From Thalassobaculum_A sp040219215 (lineage in GTDB: Bacteria; Pseudomonadota; Alphaproteobacteria; Thalassobaculales; Thalassobaculaceae): 64,000 nucleotides of DNA. The notes under the pieces are model-generated. The model worked only from the letters and a program-made list of their open reading frames with translations. It was not told where the DNA came from and did not search any database. The translations under genes and the position numbers were made by a program. Location of the stretch: contig NZ_JAVJSX010000024.1 in NCBI RefSeq assembly GCF_040219215.1, positions 83,109-147,108 on the forward strand, written 5' to 3'. Positions 52,526 through 60,623 of this stretch are shown piece by piece. The stretch's first letter is position 1; each line of letters starts with the position of its first letter.

Positions 52526-52579
52526 GGCTGCGACGTTCGGCTAGGGTTGCCGATCACACCCCGCAACCCGAGGCCCGCC

Positions 52580-53506
52580 ATGCCGACCACGCCGAACAGC
52601 CCGTCGACCCACGACGCCGAGGCTGACCCGCGCAACGACGACCTGCAGCTCTATGTGAACGGCAGGATCGTGCACCGCAGCTTGGCGACGGTGTCGGTCT
52701 ATGACGCCGGATTCATGCTCGGCGACGGCGTCTGGGAGGGGTTGCGCCTGTACAACGGCAAGTGGGCGTTCGTCGACGACCACCTGGACCGGCTGTTCGA
52801 GGCGGCCAAGGCAATCGACCTGGACATCGCGATGACCCGAGCCGAGGTGCTGGCGGCGCTGGACGCCACCGCCGCCGCCAACGGAATGCGCGACAACGCC
52901 CATGCCCGGCTGATGGTAACCCGCGGGGTGAAGGCGAAGCCGTTCCAGGACCCGCGGTTGTCCAGGTGCGGACCGACGGTCGTGATCATCCTGGAACATT
53001 CGGCACCCAGCGCCGGCACGGCCGAACGAGGCCTGCGTCTGCATACGGTGCCGATCGTCCGCGGTCTACCGATCACGCAGGACCCGAAGCTGAACTCGCA
53101 CTCCAAGCTGAACTGCATCCTGGCCGGCATCCATGCGCTGAAGGCCGGTGCCGACGAAGCGCTGATGCTCGACCCGCACGGCTTCGTCAACACCACCAAC
53201 TCCTGCAACTTCTTCATCGTACGCAAGGGCGCGGTGTGGACCTCGACCGGCGACTACTGCATGAACGGCATCACCCGCCAGAAGGTGATCGACGTCTGCC
53301 GGGACGAGGAGATCGCTGTGTTTGAGCGAAACTTCTCACTGGTCGACACCTACGGCGCCGACGAGTCGTTCGTCACCGGGACCTTCGGCGGCCAGACCCC
53401 GGTGGTCGAGATCGACGGCCGGACCATCGGCGACGGCAGGCCAGGACCGACGACGAAGCGGATCCAGGGCCTGTACAAGGCCCTGGTGGCGAAGGACACC
53501 GCGTAG
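52580..53506 (+). CDS. Class IV aminotransferase (BCAT/D-alanine aminotransferase/ADC lyase family)
   Basis: PLP enzyme of about 308 residues. The fold-type IV pattern is YVNGRIVHRSLATVSVYDAG followed by GFMLGDGVWEGLRLYNG, the PLP lysine K176 in LNSHSKLNCILAGIHAL, EALMLDPHGFVNTTNSCNFF, and FVTGTFGGQTPVVEIDGR. GAGG lies seven bases before the chosen ATG at 52580; an in-frame alternative at 52547 has none. It may be co-transcribed with homospermidine synthase. Amino donor and keto acid are not predictable. Confidence 0.88.
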   Translation: MPTTPNSPSTHDAEADPRNDDLQLYVNGRIVHRSLATVSVYDAGFMLGDGVWEGLRLYNGKWAFVDDHLDRLFEAAKAIDLDIAMTRAEVLAALDATAAANGMRDNAHARLMVTRGVKAKPFQDPRLSRCGPTVVIILEHSAPSAGTAERGLRLHTVPIVRGLPITQDPKLNSHSKLNCILAGIHALKAGADEALMLDPHGFVNTTNSCNFFIVRKGAVWTSTGDYCMNGITRQKVIDVCRDEEIAVFERNFSLVDTYGADESFVTGTFGGQTPVVEIDGRTIGDGRPGPTTKRIQGLYKALVAKDTA

Positions 53507-53529
53507 ATTGGACGCCTGGTCGCTGAGGG

Positions 53530-53850
53530 TCAGCGGCGCCCAACCCGGTTGACCGGACCGCCGCGGTTCGCCGGCGTGCCGACACCTGGAGCCACCCCGA
53601 CACCTGGAGCCACCCCGACACCAGGTGCACCAACGCCCGGGACGACCGCAGCGGCTGGAACGCCAACGTGGGGCGCCGCCACAACCGGGGCGGCAACGTG
53701 TGGCGCAGGCCGCAGCACGACCCCATGGCGCACCGTGCAGCCGGCCGGCACGCCGACATGGGTGCAGTAGACGATCGCCTGGGCAGGCACCGCCACTGCC
53801 ATTGAGGAAGCCAGTCCCAAGGCACCGAGAATCAGCTTTGCCGGAGTCAT
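53530..53850 (-). CDS. Small secreted Gly/Val/Ala/Pro-rich low-complexity protein
   Basis: Predicted 106-residue secreted protein. A signal peptide ends at AVPAQA before IVYCTHVG. Two cysteines (YCTHVGVPAGC) precede a long low-complexity tail rich in Val-Ala-Pro-Gly with repeated GVGVAP units, ending in basic residues. The tail is encoded by a tandem DNA repeat (53581-53622). A surface or periplasmic elastic or adhesive role is possible but unproven; it may be variable between strains. Confidence 0.6.
   Translation of the reverse strand: MTPAKLILGALGLASSMAVAVPAQAIVYCTHVGVPAGCTVRHGVVLRPAPHVAAPVVAAPHVGVPAAAVVPGVGAPGVGVAPGVGVAPGVGTPANRGGPVNRVGRR
53581..53622. repeat. Tandem 18-bp repeat inside a coding region
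   Basis: GACACCTGGAGCCACCCC at 53581-53598 is repeated exactly at 53599-53616, with a third partial copy (GACACC) at 53617-53622. It encodes the GVGVAP repeats of the secreted protein on the minus strand and keeps frame. Confidence 0.9.
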
Positions 53851-54066
53851 CGCACGTTCCTGTCGTGGTGGATTGATGTCGATATGAAAGCCCCTGTGCT
53901 GGGCTTCGCAAGCGAGTTTCGATCGAACATCATGAAGATTGGCTTAAGGACGCCCGCATCATCCTCCGGGCCGCACGTCACCCTCGCCCGACCCGCACTC
54001 GCCCCGGCAGCCGATCCGCGCTAGGAGTTAGCGCCGTTGTCTTGTCCACTCGCCCAGGGTTCCGCC

Positions 54067-55326
54067 ATGACGTCCCTCGCCGCCCATTCCTCGCTTGCTC
54101 CGTTCGCCGACCGCACTGCCGATCCGGCGGCGCTCGGCTTCGCGCCGGACCGGCTGGCGCGGATCGCGACCTGGATGCGGCGCTACGTCGACGACGGCAA
54201 GGTGCCGTACCTCACCGCCCTGGTCGCCCGCTATGGCGAAATCGCCTACCTCGACGCCTGCGGCAGCGGCGACCCGGACAATGGCGCACCCACCCCTGCG
54301 GTCGACCACATCGCGCGCTACTACTCCATGACCAAGCCGATTACCACGGTGGCGGCGATGATGCTTCTGGAGCGGGCGCTGATCCAGTTGGACGACCCAG
54401 TGGCCAAGTACATTCCGGAGTTCGCCGACACCCCGGTCTACGTTTCGGGCCCGTACGGCGACATGGTGACCGAGAAGCAGAACAGCCCGGTCACAGTGCG
54501 GCAGTTGATGACCCACACCTCGGGGCTGACCTACGGCCGGTTCGACTCCGGGCCGATCGGCGAGGCTTACCGCAAGGCCGGTGTCGATTTCGGCCGCAGT
54601 CGGGACAACCTGGCCGACATGGCACGCAAGGCGGCGTCGGTGCCGCTGTGCTTCCAGCCCGGAACCAAGTGGACCTACTCGGTCGCGACCGACGTGCTCG
54701 GCAGGGTGGTCGAGGTGGCCGCCGGCAAGCCGCTGGCCGAGGTGTTCCAGGACTGGATCCTCGGCCCGCTCGGCATGGTCGACACCGCCTTCGGAATTCC
54801 CCATGACAAGGCCGCGCGCGCGACCGCCTGCTACGAGAAGACCGAGGCCGGCGGGATGAAGCGGATCTCCGATGCTGCCGACGCCCGGTTCTTCGACATG
54901 CCGGTCATGCATTCCGGCGGCGGCGGGCTGGTCTCGACCATCCCCGACTACCTGCGGTTCCTGGAAATGCTGCGCCGGGGCGGCGAGTTTGACGGCGCCC
55001 GGCTGCTCGGTCGAAAGACCGTCGACCTGATGATGATGAACCACCTGCCGGGCGACATCGCGTCGATGGGCGCCGCTACATTCTCGGAGATGCCGATGGT
55101 CGGCATCGGGTTCGGCCTGGGCGGGTCGATCCTGCTGGACCCGGCGCGCGCGCAGGTGTTGGGCAGTGTCGGCGAGTTCGCTTGGGGCGGGGTTGCCAGC
55201 ACCGGCTTCTGGATCGACCGCACCGAGGAGATCTCGGTGGTCATGGTCACCCAGCTGGTACCGTCGTCGTCCTGGCCGATGCGCCGCGAGTTGCGCAACC
55301 TGGTCTATCAGGCCCTGGTCGACTGA
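54067..55326 (+). CDS. Serine hydrolase, class C beta-lactamase/esterase family
   Basis: Penicillin-binding-protein-like hydrolase of about 419 residues. The nucleophile motif is S87-M-T-K90 (ARYYSMTKPIT); the second-motif tyrosine is in KWTYSVATDVLG, and QLMTHTSGLTYG is a family landmark. The third motif is present as FAWGGVASTGFWID. There is no signal peptide, which favours a cytoplasmic esterase or D-aminopeptidase over a beta-lactamase. The ATG at 54067 has AGGG eight bases upstream. Confidence 0.88.
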   Translation: MTSLAAHSSLAPFADRTADPAALGFAPDRLARIATWMRRYVDDGKVPYLTALVARYGEIAYLDACGSGDPDNGAPTPAVDHIARYYSMTKPITTVAAMMLLERALIQLDDPVAKYIPEFADTPVYVSGPYGDMVTEKQNSPVTVRQLMTHTSGLTYGRFDSGPIGEAYRKAGVDFGRSRDNLADMARKAASVPLCFQPGTKWTYSVATDVLGRVVEVAAGKPLAEVFQDWILGPLGMVDTAFGIPHDKAARATACYEKTEAGGMKRISDAADARFFDMPVMHSGGGGLVSTIPDYLRFLEMLRRGGEFDGARLLGRKTVDLMMMNHLPGDIASMGAATFSEMPMVGIGFGLGGSILLDPARAQVLGSVGEFAWGGVASTGFWIDRTEEISVVMVTQLVPSSSWPMRRELRNLVYQALVD

Positions 55327-55341
55327 CGGTCCGGCGCAGGG

Positions 55342-56301
55342 TTACTCGACCGCCAGGGCGCTGAGGCCGAGCAGGCCCGGTTGCGGATGGCTGACGATGG
55401 CGGTCGGGATGCGGCGCAGGTAGACGCTGGACCGGCCTTTCGCCTCGAAGCGGGCACGGAACCGGTCCTGATCGAACAGGTCGCCGAGGTAGTGCGGCAT
55501 GCCGCCGGCCAGGTAGACCCCGCCAGTGGCTCCGAAGGTCAGCGCGAGGTCTCCCGCTACCGTTGCCAGCAGGTCGATGAACATGCCGACCGCCCGGCGC
55601 GCCCGCGCCTCACCGGCATGGGCCGCCGCCAGCACTGCCTCCGGCTCGCGGTCGGCTCTCGGCGGTTCGCCCTCGACGATCGCGACCGCCGCATCCAGCG
55701 CCGGCAGCCCGATTCCGGACAGGACCCGTTCGGCCGACACGTGATCCACCCGTCGGCGCAGCACCGCCAGCACCGCGCCCTCGGCATCGCTCATCGCCGG
55801 CAGGGTGACGTGCCCGCCCTCGCCCGGTACCGCCAGCCAGCCGTCGGTGCCGTGCGGTACGAGCCCGGCCACGCCGAGCCCGGTGCCGGGACCGATCGCC
55901 ACCATCGCGCCGCGTGGATCGGGCGCCCACCCCCCGACAGCCGTAAGGGCATCGTCGTCGAGCAGCGGCAGGCAGCGCGCGACTGCTGCGAAATCATTGA
56001 CCAGCCGCACCTTTTCCAGTGCGAAGGCCCCGGCAACGGCCGCCCCGTCGATGTCCCAGTCGGCGTTGGTCAACCGGGACCGGTTCGCGATCACCGGACC
56101 AGCCACCGCCAGCACCGCGCCACGCGGCGGGCGGGACGGGTCGGCGTGCTTCAGGTAGTCGGCGATTGCCTGCTCGACGCCGTCGAAATCGCCGGTGCGC
56201 ACGATCTCGATCGACTGGAGCTGACCGACACCGGCCGAGAGTGCAAAGCGGGTGTGGGTGCCGCCGATGTCGGCCAGCAAGGACGGTCCCGAATCGTCCA
56301 T
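55342..56301 (-). CDS. glk: Glucokinase (ROK-independent, Glk type)
   Basis: ATP-dependent glucokinase of about 319 residues. Phosphate-1 motif LLADIGGTHTRFALS is at the N-terminus. GPVIANRSRLTNADWDID matches the Glk substrate region. The catalytic Asp is in RLVNDFAAVA, adenosine/phosphate motifs in AIGPGTGLGVAGLV, and GEGGHVTL follows. It is last in a three-gene operon after GH15 and otsA (11 bases from otsA). Releasing glucose from trehalose and phosphorylating it to glucose-6-phosphate would link it to the other two genes. Confidence 0.92.
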   Translation of the reverse strand: MDDSGPSLLADIGGTHTRFALSAGVGQLQSIEIVRTGDFDGVEQAIADYLKHADPSRPPRGAVLAVAGPVIANRSRLTNADWDIDGAAVAGAFALEKVRLVNDFAAVARCLPLLDDDALTAVGGWAPDPRGAMVAIGPGTGLGVAGLVPHGTDGWLAVPGEGGHVTLPAMSDAEGAVLAVLRRRVDHVSAERVLSGIGLPALDAAVAIVEGEPPRADREPEAVLAAAHAGEARARRAVGMFIDLLATVAGDLALTFGATGGVYLAGGMPHYLGDLFDQDRFRARFEAKGRSSVYLRRIPTAIVSHPQPGLLGLSALAVE

Positions 56302-56312
56302 CGCGTCTCTCC

Positions 56313-57683
56313 TCAACGGCTGCGGAGTGCCCGCAGAAAGTTCCGCCGCCAGGCTCCCAGATCGTTGGTGCGCAGGACCGACATCATCGAAGCCCAGCGC
56401 GACCGCCGCTCCTCGATCGTCATGGACAACGCGCGCTGCAACCCCTCCGCCACGTACTCGGTGTCGTATGGGTTGACCGTCACCGCACCGTCCAACTCGG
56501 CGGCCGCTCCGGCAAACTGCGACAGTACCAGCACACCCGGATCCTCGGGATCCTGGCACGCAACATATTCCTTGGCGACCAGGTTCATGCCGTCGCGCAA
56601 CGGTGTGACAAAGCCGACCCGGGCGGTGCGGAAGAACCCGGTCAACTGCTCGCGCTGGAACGATTTGTTGAGATACCGCAGCGGCACCCAGTCGAACTCG
56701 GCAAACCGGCCGTTGATGTGCCCGGCCTTGCCTTCCAGGACCTCACGGATCTCGCGGTAGCTCTGCACGTCGGAGCGCGACGGTGGGGCGATCTGCATGA
56801 AGGTCACGTGACCGCGCAGGCTGGGCGCGGTCTCCAGCAGGGTCTCGTAGGCATCGAACCGACGGTCCAACCCCTTGGAATAGTCCAGCCGGTCGACACC
56901 GACGATCAGGTCCTTGCCGGTCAGCGAGCGCAGCAGCCGCTTGGTCTGCCGGGCATCGGCCGACGCCGCCGCCTGCTCCGCCAGCCGGTCGGGATAGATG
57001 CCGATCGGGAACGCACAAGCCCGCGACTTCTCGCCATACGCCTCGAATCGCCCGCCGCGCCCCACGGTCCCGCCCGCGACCTTGCGGATGTAGGACAGGA
57101 AGTTCTCCACGTCGTTCTCGGTCTGGAAGCCGATCAGATCGTAGGCGCACATCGACTGCACCAGGAACGCGTGATCGGAGCAGGTGGTCAGCAAATCCGG
57201 CGGCGGAAATGGGATATGCAGGAAGAAACCGATGCGGTTCCTGTGGCCCATCATCCGCAGGTCACGGCCCAACGGGATCAGATGGTAGTCATGGACCCAG
57301 ACCAGATCGTCGGGCTGCAGCATCGGCGCCAACCGTCCGGCGAACTCCTCGTTCACCCGGCGGTACCCGACGACGTAGCGGCGGTGGTAGTCGACCAGTT
57401 CCATGCGGTAGTGGAACAACGGCCAGAGCGTCGCGTTGGCGTAACCCTTGTAGAACGCATCGTAGTCGCGCCGCGCCAGCGGCATCGTGGCGTACGTGAT
57501 CTTGCCCTTGGTCTCGGTCTTCACCTTGCTGGATCCGCTGGCATAGGTCTCGCCCGACCAGCCGAACCACACCCCGCCGATCTCCGACAGGGCATCGTGC
57601 ACCGCCACCGCCAGACCACCGGACGATTGCTTGCCTTCCTGAATCGGGGCGACCCGGTTCGACACCACCACCAGACGGCTCAA
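56313..57683 (-). CDS. otsA: Alpha,alpha-trehalose-phosphate synthase (UDP/GDP-glucose)
   Basis: GT20 enzyme of about 456 residues joining UDP-glucose and glucose-6-phosphate to trehalose-6-phosphate. The N-terminus RLVVVSNRVAP leads to the glucose-6-phosphate and donor sites: VWVHDYHLIPLGRDLR, FFLHIPFPPPDLL, VDRLDYSKGLDRR (donor phosphate Arg and Lys), and TPLRDGMNLVAKEYVACQ. Start is a TTG at 57683 overlapping the GH15 stop (TTGA), matching the family N-terminus. No trehalose-6-phosphate phosphatase gene or OtsB domain is nearby. Confidence 0.94.
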   Translation of the reverse strand: MSRLVVVSNRVAPIQEGKQSSGGLAVAVHDALSEIGGVWFGWSGETYASGSSKVKTETKGKITYATMPLARRDYDAFYKGYANATLWPLFHYRMELVDYHRRYVVGYRRVNEEFAGRLAPMLQPDDLVWVHDYHLIPLGRDLRMMGHRNRIGFFLHIPFPPPDLLTTCSDHAFLVQSMCAYDLIGFQTENDVENFLSYIRKVAGGTVGRGGRFEAYGEKSRACAFPIGIYPDRLAEQAAASADARQTKRLLRSLTGKDLIVGVDRLDYSKGLDRRFDAYETLLETAPSLRGHVTFMQIAPPSRSDVQSYREIREVLEGKAGHINGRFAEFDWVPLRYLNKSFQREQLTGFFRTARVGFVTPLRDGMNLVAKEYVACQDPEDPGVLVLSQFAGAAAELDGAVTVNPYDTEYVAEGLQRALSMTIEERRSRWASMMSVLRTNDLGAWRRNFLRALRSR

Positions 57684-59512
57684 ACCACGTCCTCCCACGG
57701 CCGCGACAGACGCATGGCGCACTTGATCAACCCGACCATCGAGTAGGTCTGAGGGAAGTTGCCCCACAGCTCACCGGTCACCGGGTCGACGTCCTCGGAC
57801 AGCAGGCCCAGGCTGTTCCGGCATGCCAGTACCTCGGCAAACATCTGTCGCGCCTCGTCCTTGCGCCCGACCGCGGCCAGCGCCTCGATGAACCAGAATG
57901 TGCAGACCGTAAAGGCGACCTCCGGCGTTCCGAAATCGTCAGGCGCGTCGTAGCGGAACACATGATTGCCACGCTTCAGCCCTTTCTCGATCGCCTCGAC
58001 GGTCCCGACGTAGCGCGGGTCGTCGCCCGCCAGGAACCCAAGCTCGTGGATCAGCAGCAAACTGGCGTCCAGATCCCGCCCGCCGAAGGTCGCGGAGAAT
58101 CCGCCCAGTTCGTCGCTCCACGCCTCGTTGCAGATCCGCGCATGCATCGTCTCGGCGTGCGCGAGCCAGTCCGCCGCCTCGTCGTCCAGGCCAAGCGCTG
58201 TCGCGATCCGTGCCAACCGATCGGCCGCAGCCCAGCACATCAACGCCGAGAACGTGTGAACCGACGCTCGGGTGCGCAACTCCCAGATGCCGGCGTCCGG
58301 CACGTCGAACCGTTCCACCGCGACCCGGCCGAGGCGCGTTAGCTGGCGATACAACGCTTCGTCGCCCATGCGCGTCAGGCGGGTGTCGAAAAAACTCTGG
58401 GTGACGGCCAGGATCACCGATCCGAAGACATCATGCTGGACCTGCTGGTAGGCCTGATTGCCGACCCGCACCGGCCCCATGCCGCGGTATCCCGGCAGGG
58501 TATCGACGATACGTTCCTCGATCCTATCGTCCAGCGTGATCGAGTACAGCGGCTGCAGCACCGCGCCCTCGGCGGTCTTGGCCACGATGTTCTGTATGTA
58601 GCGCAGGTAGTGTTCCAGCGTTCGGGTCGCCGACAGCCGGTTCAAGGTGTGCACGACGAAGTAGGCGTCGCGCAGCCAGCAATAGCGATAGTCCCAGTTG
58701 CGCTGGCTGTGCGGCGCCTCGGGGATCGATGTGGTCATCGCGGCAATCACCGCGCCGGTCTCCTCGAAGGTGCACAGCTTGAGGGTGATGGCGGAGCGGA
58801 TGACCTCGGCCTGCCATTCGAACGGAATGTTCAGCGATCGGGTCCAGTCGCGCCAGTACCGCACCGTGTCGTCGAAGAACACGCGCGCGGTTTCGGGAAT
58901 CGAGTCGGTCAGGCTCTCGTCGGCCCCCAGCAGCATCGACACCGGGGCGTCCAGCAGGAACCAGGTCTGGTCCAGGATGTAGGACGGCACCGCGTCGGTC
59001 GTGAGCCGCACGGTCTGCGACGGCCCGACCCAGCGGATATGGTTGGAACCGCGGGTTACCTGCGGATCGACGGCGCCCCAACCGAAGGACGGTGAAACCC
59101 GGATCCGGATACGCGGCAGGCCTGCGACCGGGCGGACGTGCCGGACGATGGTGGTCGGCCGGAACATCCGGTCGTGGCGCTTAAAGCGCGGCGCGAAATC
59201 GGTGATCTCGATCGCGGCTCCATCGTCGGCGGTGATCCGTGTGACCAGGACCGGCGTGTTCGGAACGTAGCGCTGCTCGGCCTTGACAGCGCCGCCCAGC
59301 TCAATGGCGAACGACCCGCCGGCCGCAGCCTCCCCATCTGCATCGCCGCGCAGCAACGCATCGAAGACCGGTTCGCCGTCGAAACGGGGCAGGCAGCACC
59401 AAACGATACGTGCGTACGGGTCGACGAGAGCGCCGAAACAGCAATTGCCGATCAGTCCGAGGTCGAGGGTGCTCACAAGCCTGATTGCTCCGTTCGGAAG
59501 GACATCGTGCAA
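57680..59512 (-). CDS. Glycoside hydrolase family 15 protein (trehalase/glucoamylase-like)
   Basis: Enzyme of about 610 residues. The N-terminal beta-sandwich domain (LDLGLIGNCCFGALVDPYAR, IVWCCLPRFDGEPVFDALLR) and the (alpha/alpha)6 barrel with NWDYRYCWLRDAYFVVHTLN, LPGYRGMGPVRVGNQAYQQV, CWAAADRLARIATALG and FTVCTFWFIEALAAVGRKDE fit bacterial GH15 trehalase-like proteins that accompany otsA. It has no signal peptide. Start is a TTG at 59512; a GTG at 59476 is an alternative. Its stop overlaps the otsA start. Trehalose hydrolysis inside the cell is the natural inference. Confidence 0.9.
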   Translation of the reverse strand: MHDVLPNGAIRLVSTLDLGLIGNCCFGALVDPYARIVWCCLPRFDGEPVFDALLRGDADGEAAAGGSFAIELGGAVKAEQRYVPNTPVLVTRITADDGAAIEITDFAPRFKRHDRMFRPTTIVRHVRPVAGLPRIRIRVSPSFGWGAVDPQVTRGSNHIRWVGPSQTVRLTTDAVPSYILDQTWFLLDAPVSMLLGADESLTDSIPETARVFFDDTVRYWRDWTRSLNIPFEWQAEVIRSAITLKLCTFEETGAVIAAMTTSIPEAPHSQRNWDYRYCWLRDAYFVVHTLNRLSATRTLEHYLRYIQNIVAKTAEGAVLQPLYSITLDDRIEERIVDTLPGYRGMGPVRVGNQAYQQVQHDVFGSVILAVTQSFFDTRLTRMGDEALYRQLTRLGRVAVERFDVPDAGIWELRTRASVHTFSALMCWAAADRLARIATALGLDDEAADWLAHAETMHARICNEAWSDELGGFSATFGGRDLDASLLLIHELGFLAGDDPRYVGTVEAIEKGLKRGNHVFRYDAPDDFGTPEVAFTVCTFWFIEALAAVGRKDEARQMFAEVLACRNSLGLLSEDVDPVTGELWGNFPQTYSMVGLIKCAMRLSRPWEDVV

Positions 59513-59632
59513 CGGTAGGGGTGCTGGTCTGGCCGGTCAAACGCCTGCCCCGAGGAACCGCCAGACGGAGCGTCCGGTTCCGGCGTTCACCGCGGCGTTG
59601 CGTCGCGCCGTTGGCTGGTATAGGTCCCCGAA

Positions 59633-60184
59633 ATGCGCGTCCTACACCTCGTCAAGCACGCTCCGGTTACGGTCGATTTCGGGGTGCCATCCCAAGAGTG
59701 GCGGCTGGCACCGGACGCTCCAGCGCGGATCAACAGTTTCGCCGAACGCTTTCGAAACTGTGGATTGCACCGGGTAGTCGCCAGTACGGAGACCAAGGCG
59801 ACCGCTACGGGCCGGATCATGGCTGAGCGCCTCGATCTGCCACTGGAGATCCGGGACGGCCTGGAAGAACACCACCGCCTGGTGGCGCAGCAGACCCGCG
59901 GTGCGGAGGCGTTCGCCGCCAACGTCCGCCGGTTCTTCGCACAACCGGATGAAGTGGTCTTCGGGGCCGAGAGCGCCAGCGCCGCGCGGGTCCGCTTCCG
60001 CTCGGCCGTCGAGACAATCATGGGAGAGACCGCCGACGACGAGCTGATCGTCTCGCACGGCACGGTCATGACGCTGCTGATCGCCGAAGGCGGCAACGGC
60101 GAGCCGATGGATATCTGGTCGTCGCTGCGACTGCCGGATCACGTGGCGCTGGACTGGCCGAGCCTGAAGCGCATCGACCGCTGA
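59633..60184 (+). CDS. Histidine-phosphatase-family protein with altered RHG motif
   Basis: Protein of 183 residues in the phosphoglycerate-mutase-like fold. Family segments are LHLVKHAPVTVDF near residue 4, VVASTETKATATGRIMAERL and LIVSHGTVMTLL late. The catalytic signature is normally R-H-G; here it is K8-H9-A10, keeping the nucleophilic histidine but not its neighbours. A second histidine (VSHGTV) is present. Activity may be changed or lost. It lies between the GH15 operon and a TPR gene on the other strand. Confidence 0.75.
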   Translation: MRVLHLVKHAPVTVDFGVPSQEWRLAPDAPARINSFAERFRNCGLHRVVASTETKATATGRIMAERLDLPLEIRDGLEEHHRLVAQQTRGAEAFAANVRRFFAQPDEVVFGAESASAARVRFRSAVETIMGETADDELIVSHGTVMTLLIAEGGNGEPMDIWSSLRLPDHVALDWPSLKRIDR

Positions 60185-60189
60185 CACGA

Positions 60190-60612
60190 TCAGCCTCCGG
60201 CCCGGGCCAGGGCCTCCATGGCGCCGGAATGGCCCGGCTCGATGTACAGGCACTGCTGCCAGCAGACGACCGCCTGGTCGGGTTCTCCCAGTTCCTGGAA
60301 CGCGGCTCCAAGGCCGTACCAACTCTCCGCATCGTGCGGGTCGACGTAGATTGCCCGGCGCAGCGCGTCGGTCGCCTCGTGCCACCAGCCGCCGCGAGCG
60401 CATACCTTGGCCATGTGGAACAGGTAGGTCCGCTCCGCCGGCTCCAGCACGATCGCGCGGCCGATCAGTTCCGCCGCTTCGGTCGCCCGACCGTTCTCCA
60501 GCGCCAGCACGGATCTGACGTTGAGCGTGCGGGCGTCGTGCGGCCGGTCGGCCGTGACCTTCTTGTACAGGCCCTCCAGACCACCGATCCCGCCGCGTCC
60601 CCGTCCGCGCAC
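60190..60612 (-). CDS. TPR repeat protein
   Basis: Predicted 140-residue protein of about three tetratricopeptide repeats: TLNVRSVLALENGRATEAAE, YLFHMAKVCARGGWWHEATD and SWYGLGAAFQELGEPDQAVV, with the canonical Trp/Tyr, Gly and Ala pattern. The N-terminus is Gly/Arg-rich. I take a GTG at 60612, 11 bases after the MTA phosphorylase stop; the open frame to 61134 overlaps that gene and is not real. Probably co-transcribed with the phosphorylase. A scaffold for protein interactions; partner unknown. Confidence 0.72.
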   Translation of the reverse strand: MRGRGRGGIGGLEGLYKKVTADRPHDARTLNVRSVLALENGRATEAAELIGRAIVLEPAERTYLFHMAKVCARGGWWHEATDALRRAIYVDPHDAESWYGLGAAFQELGEPDQAVVCWQQCLYIEPGHSGAMEALARAGG

Positions 60613-60623
60613 CGCGTCCGCCC

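Noticed and set aside
53581..53622. CRISPR-like or minisatellite reading of the tandem repeat
   Set aside because: Repeat units are contiguous with no spacers and keep the reading frame of a secreted protein.
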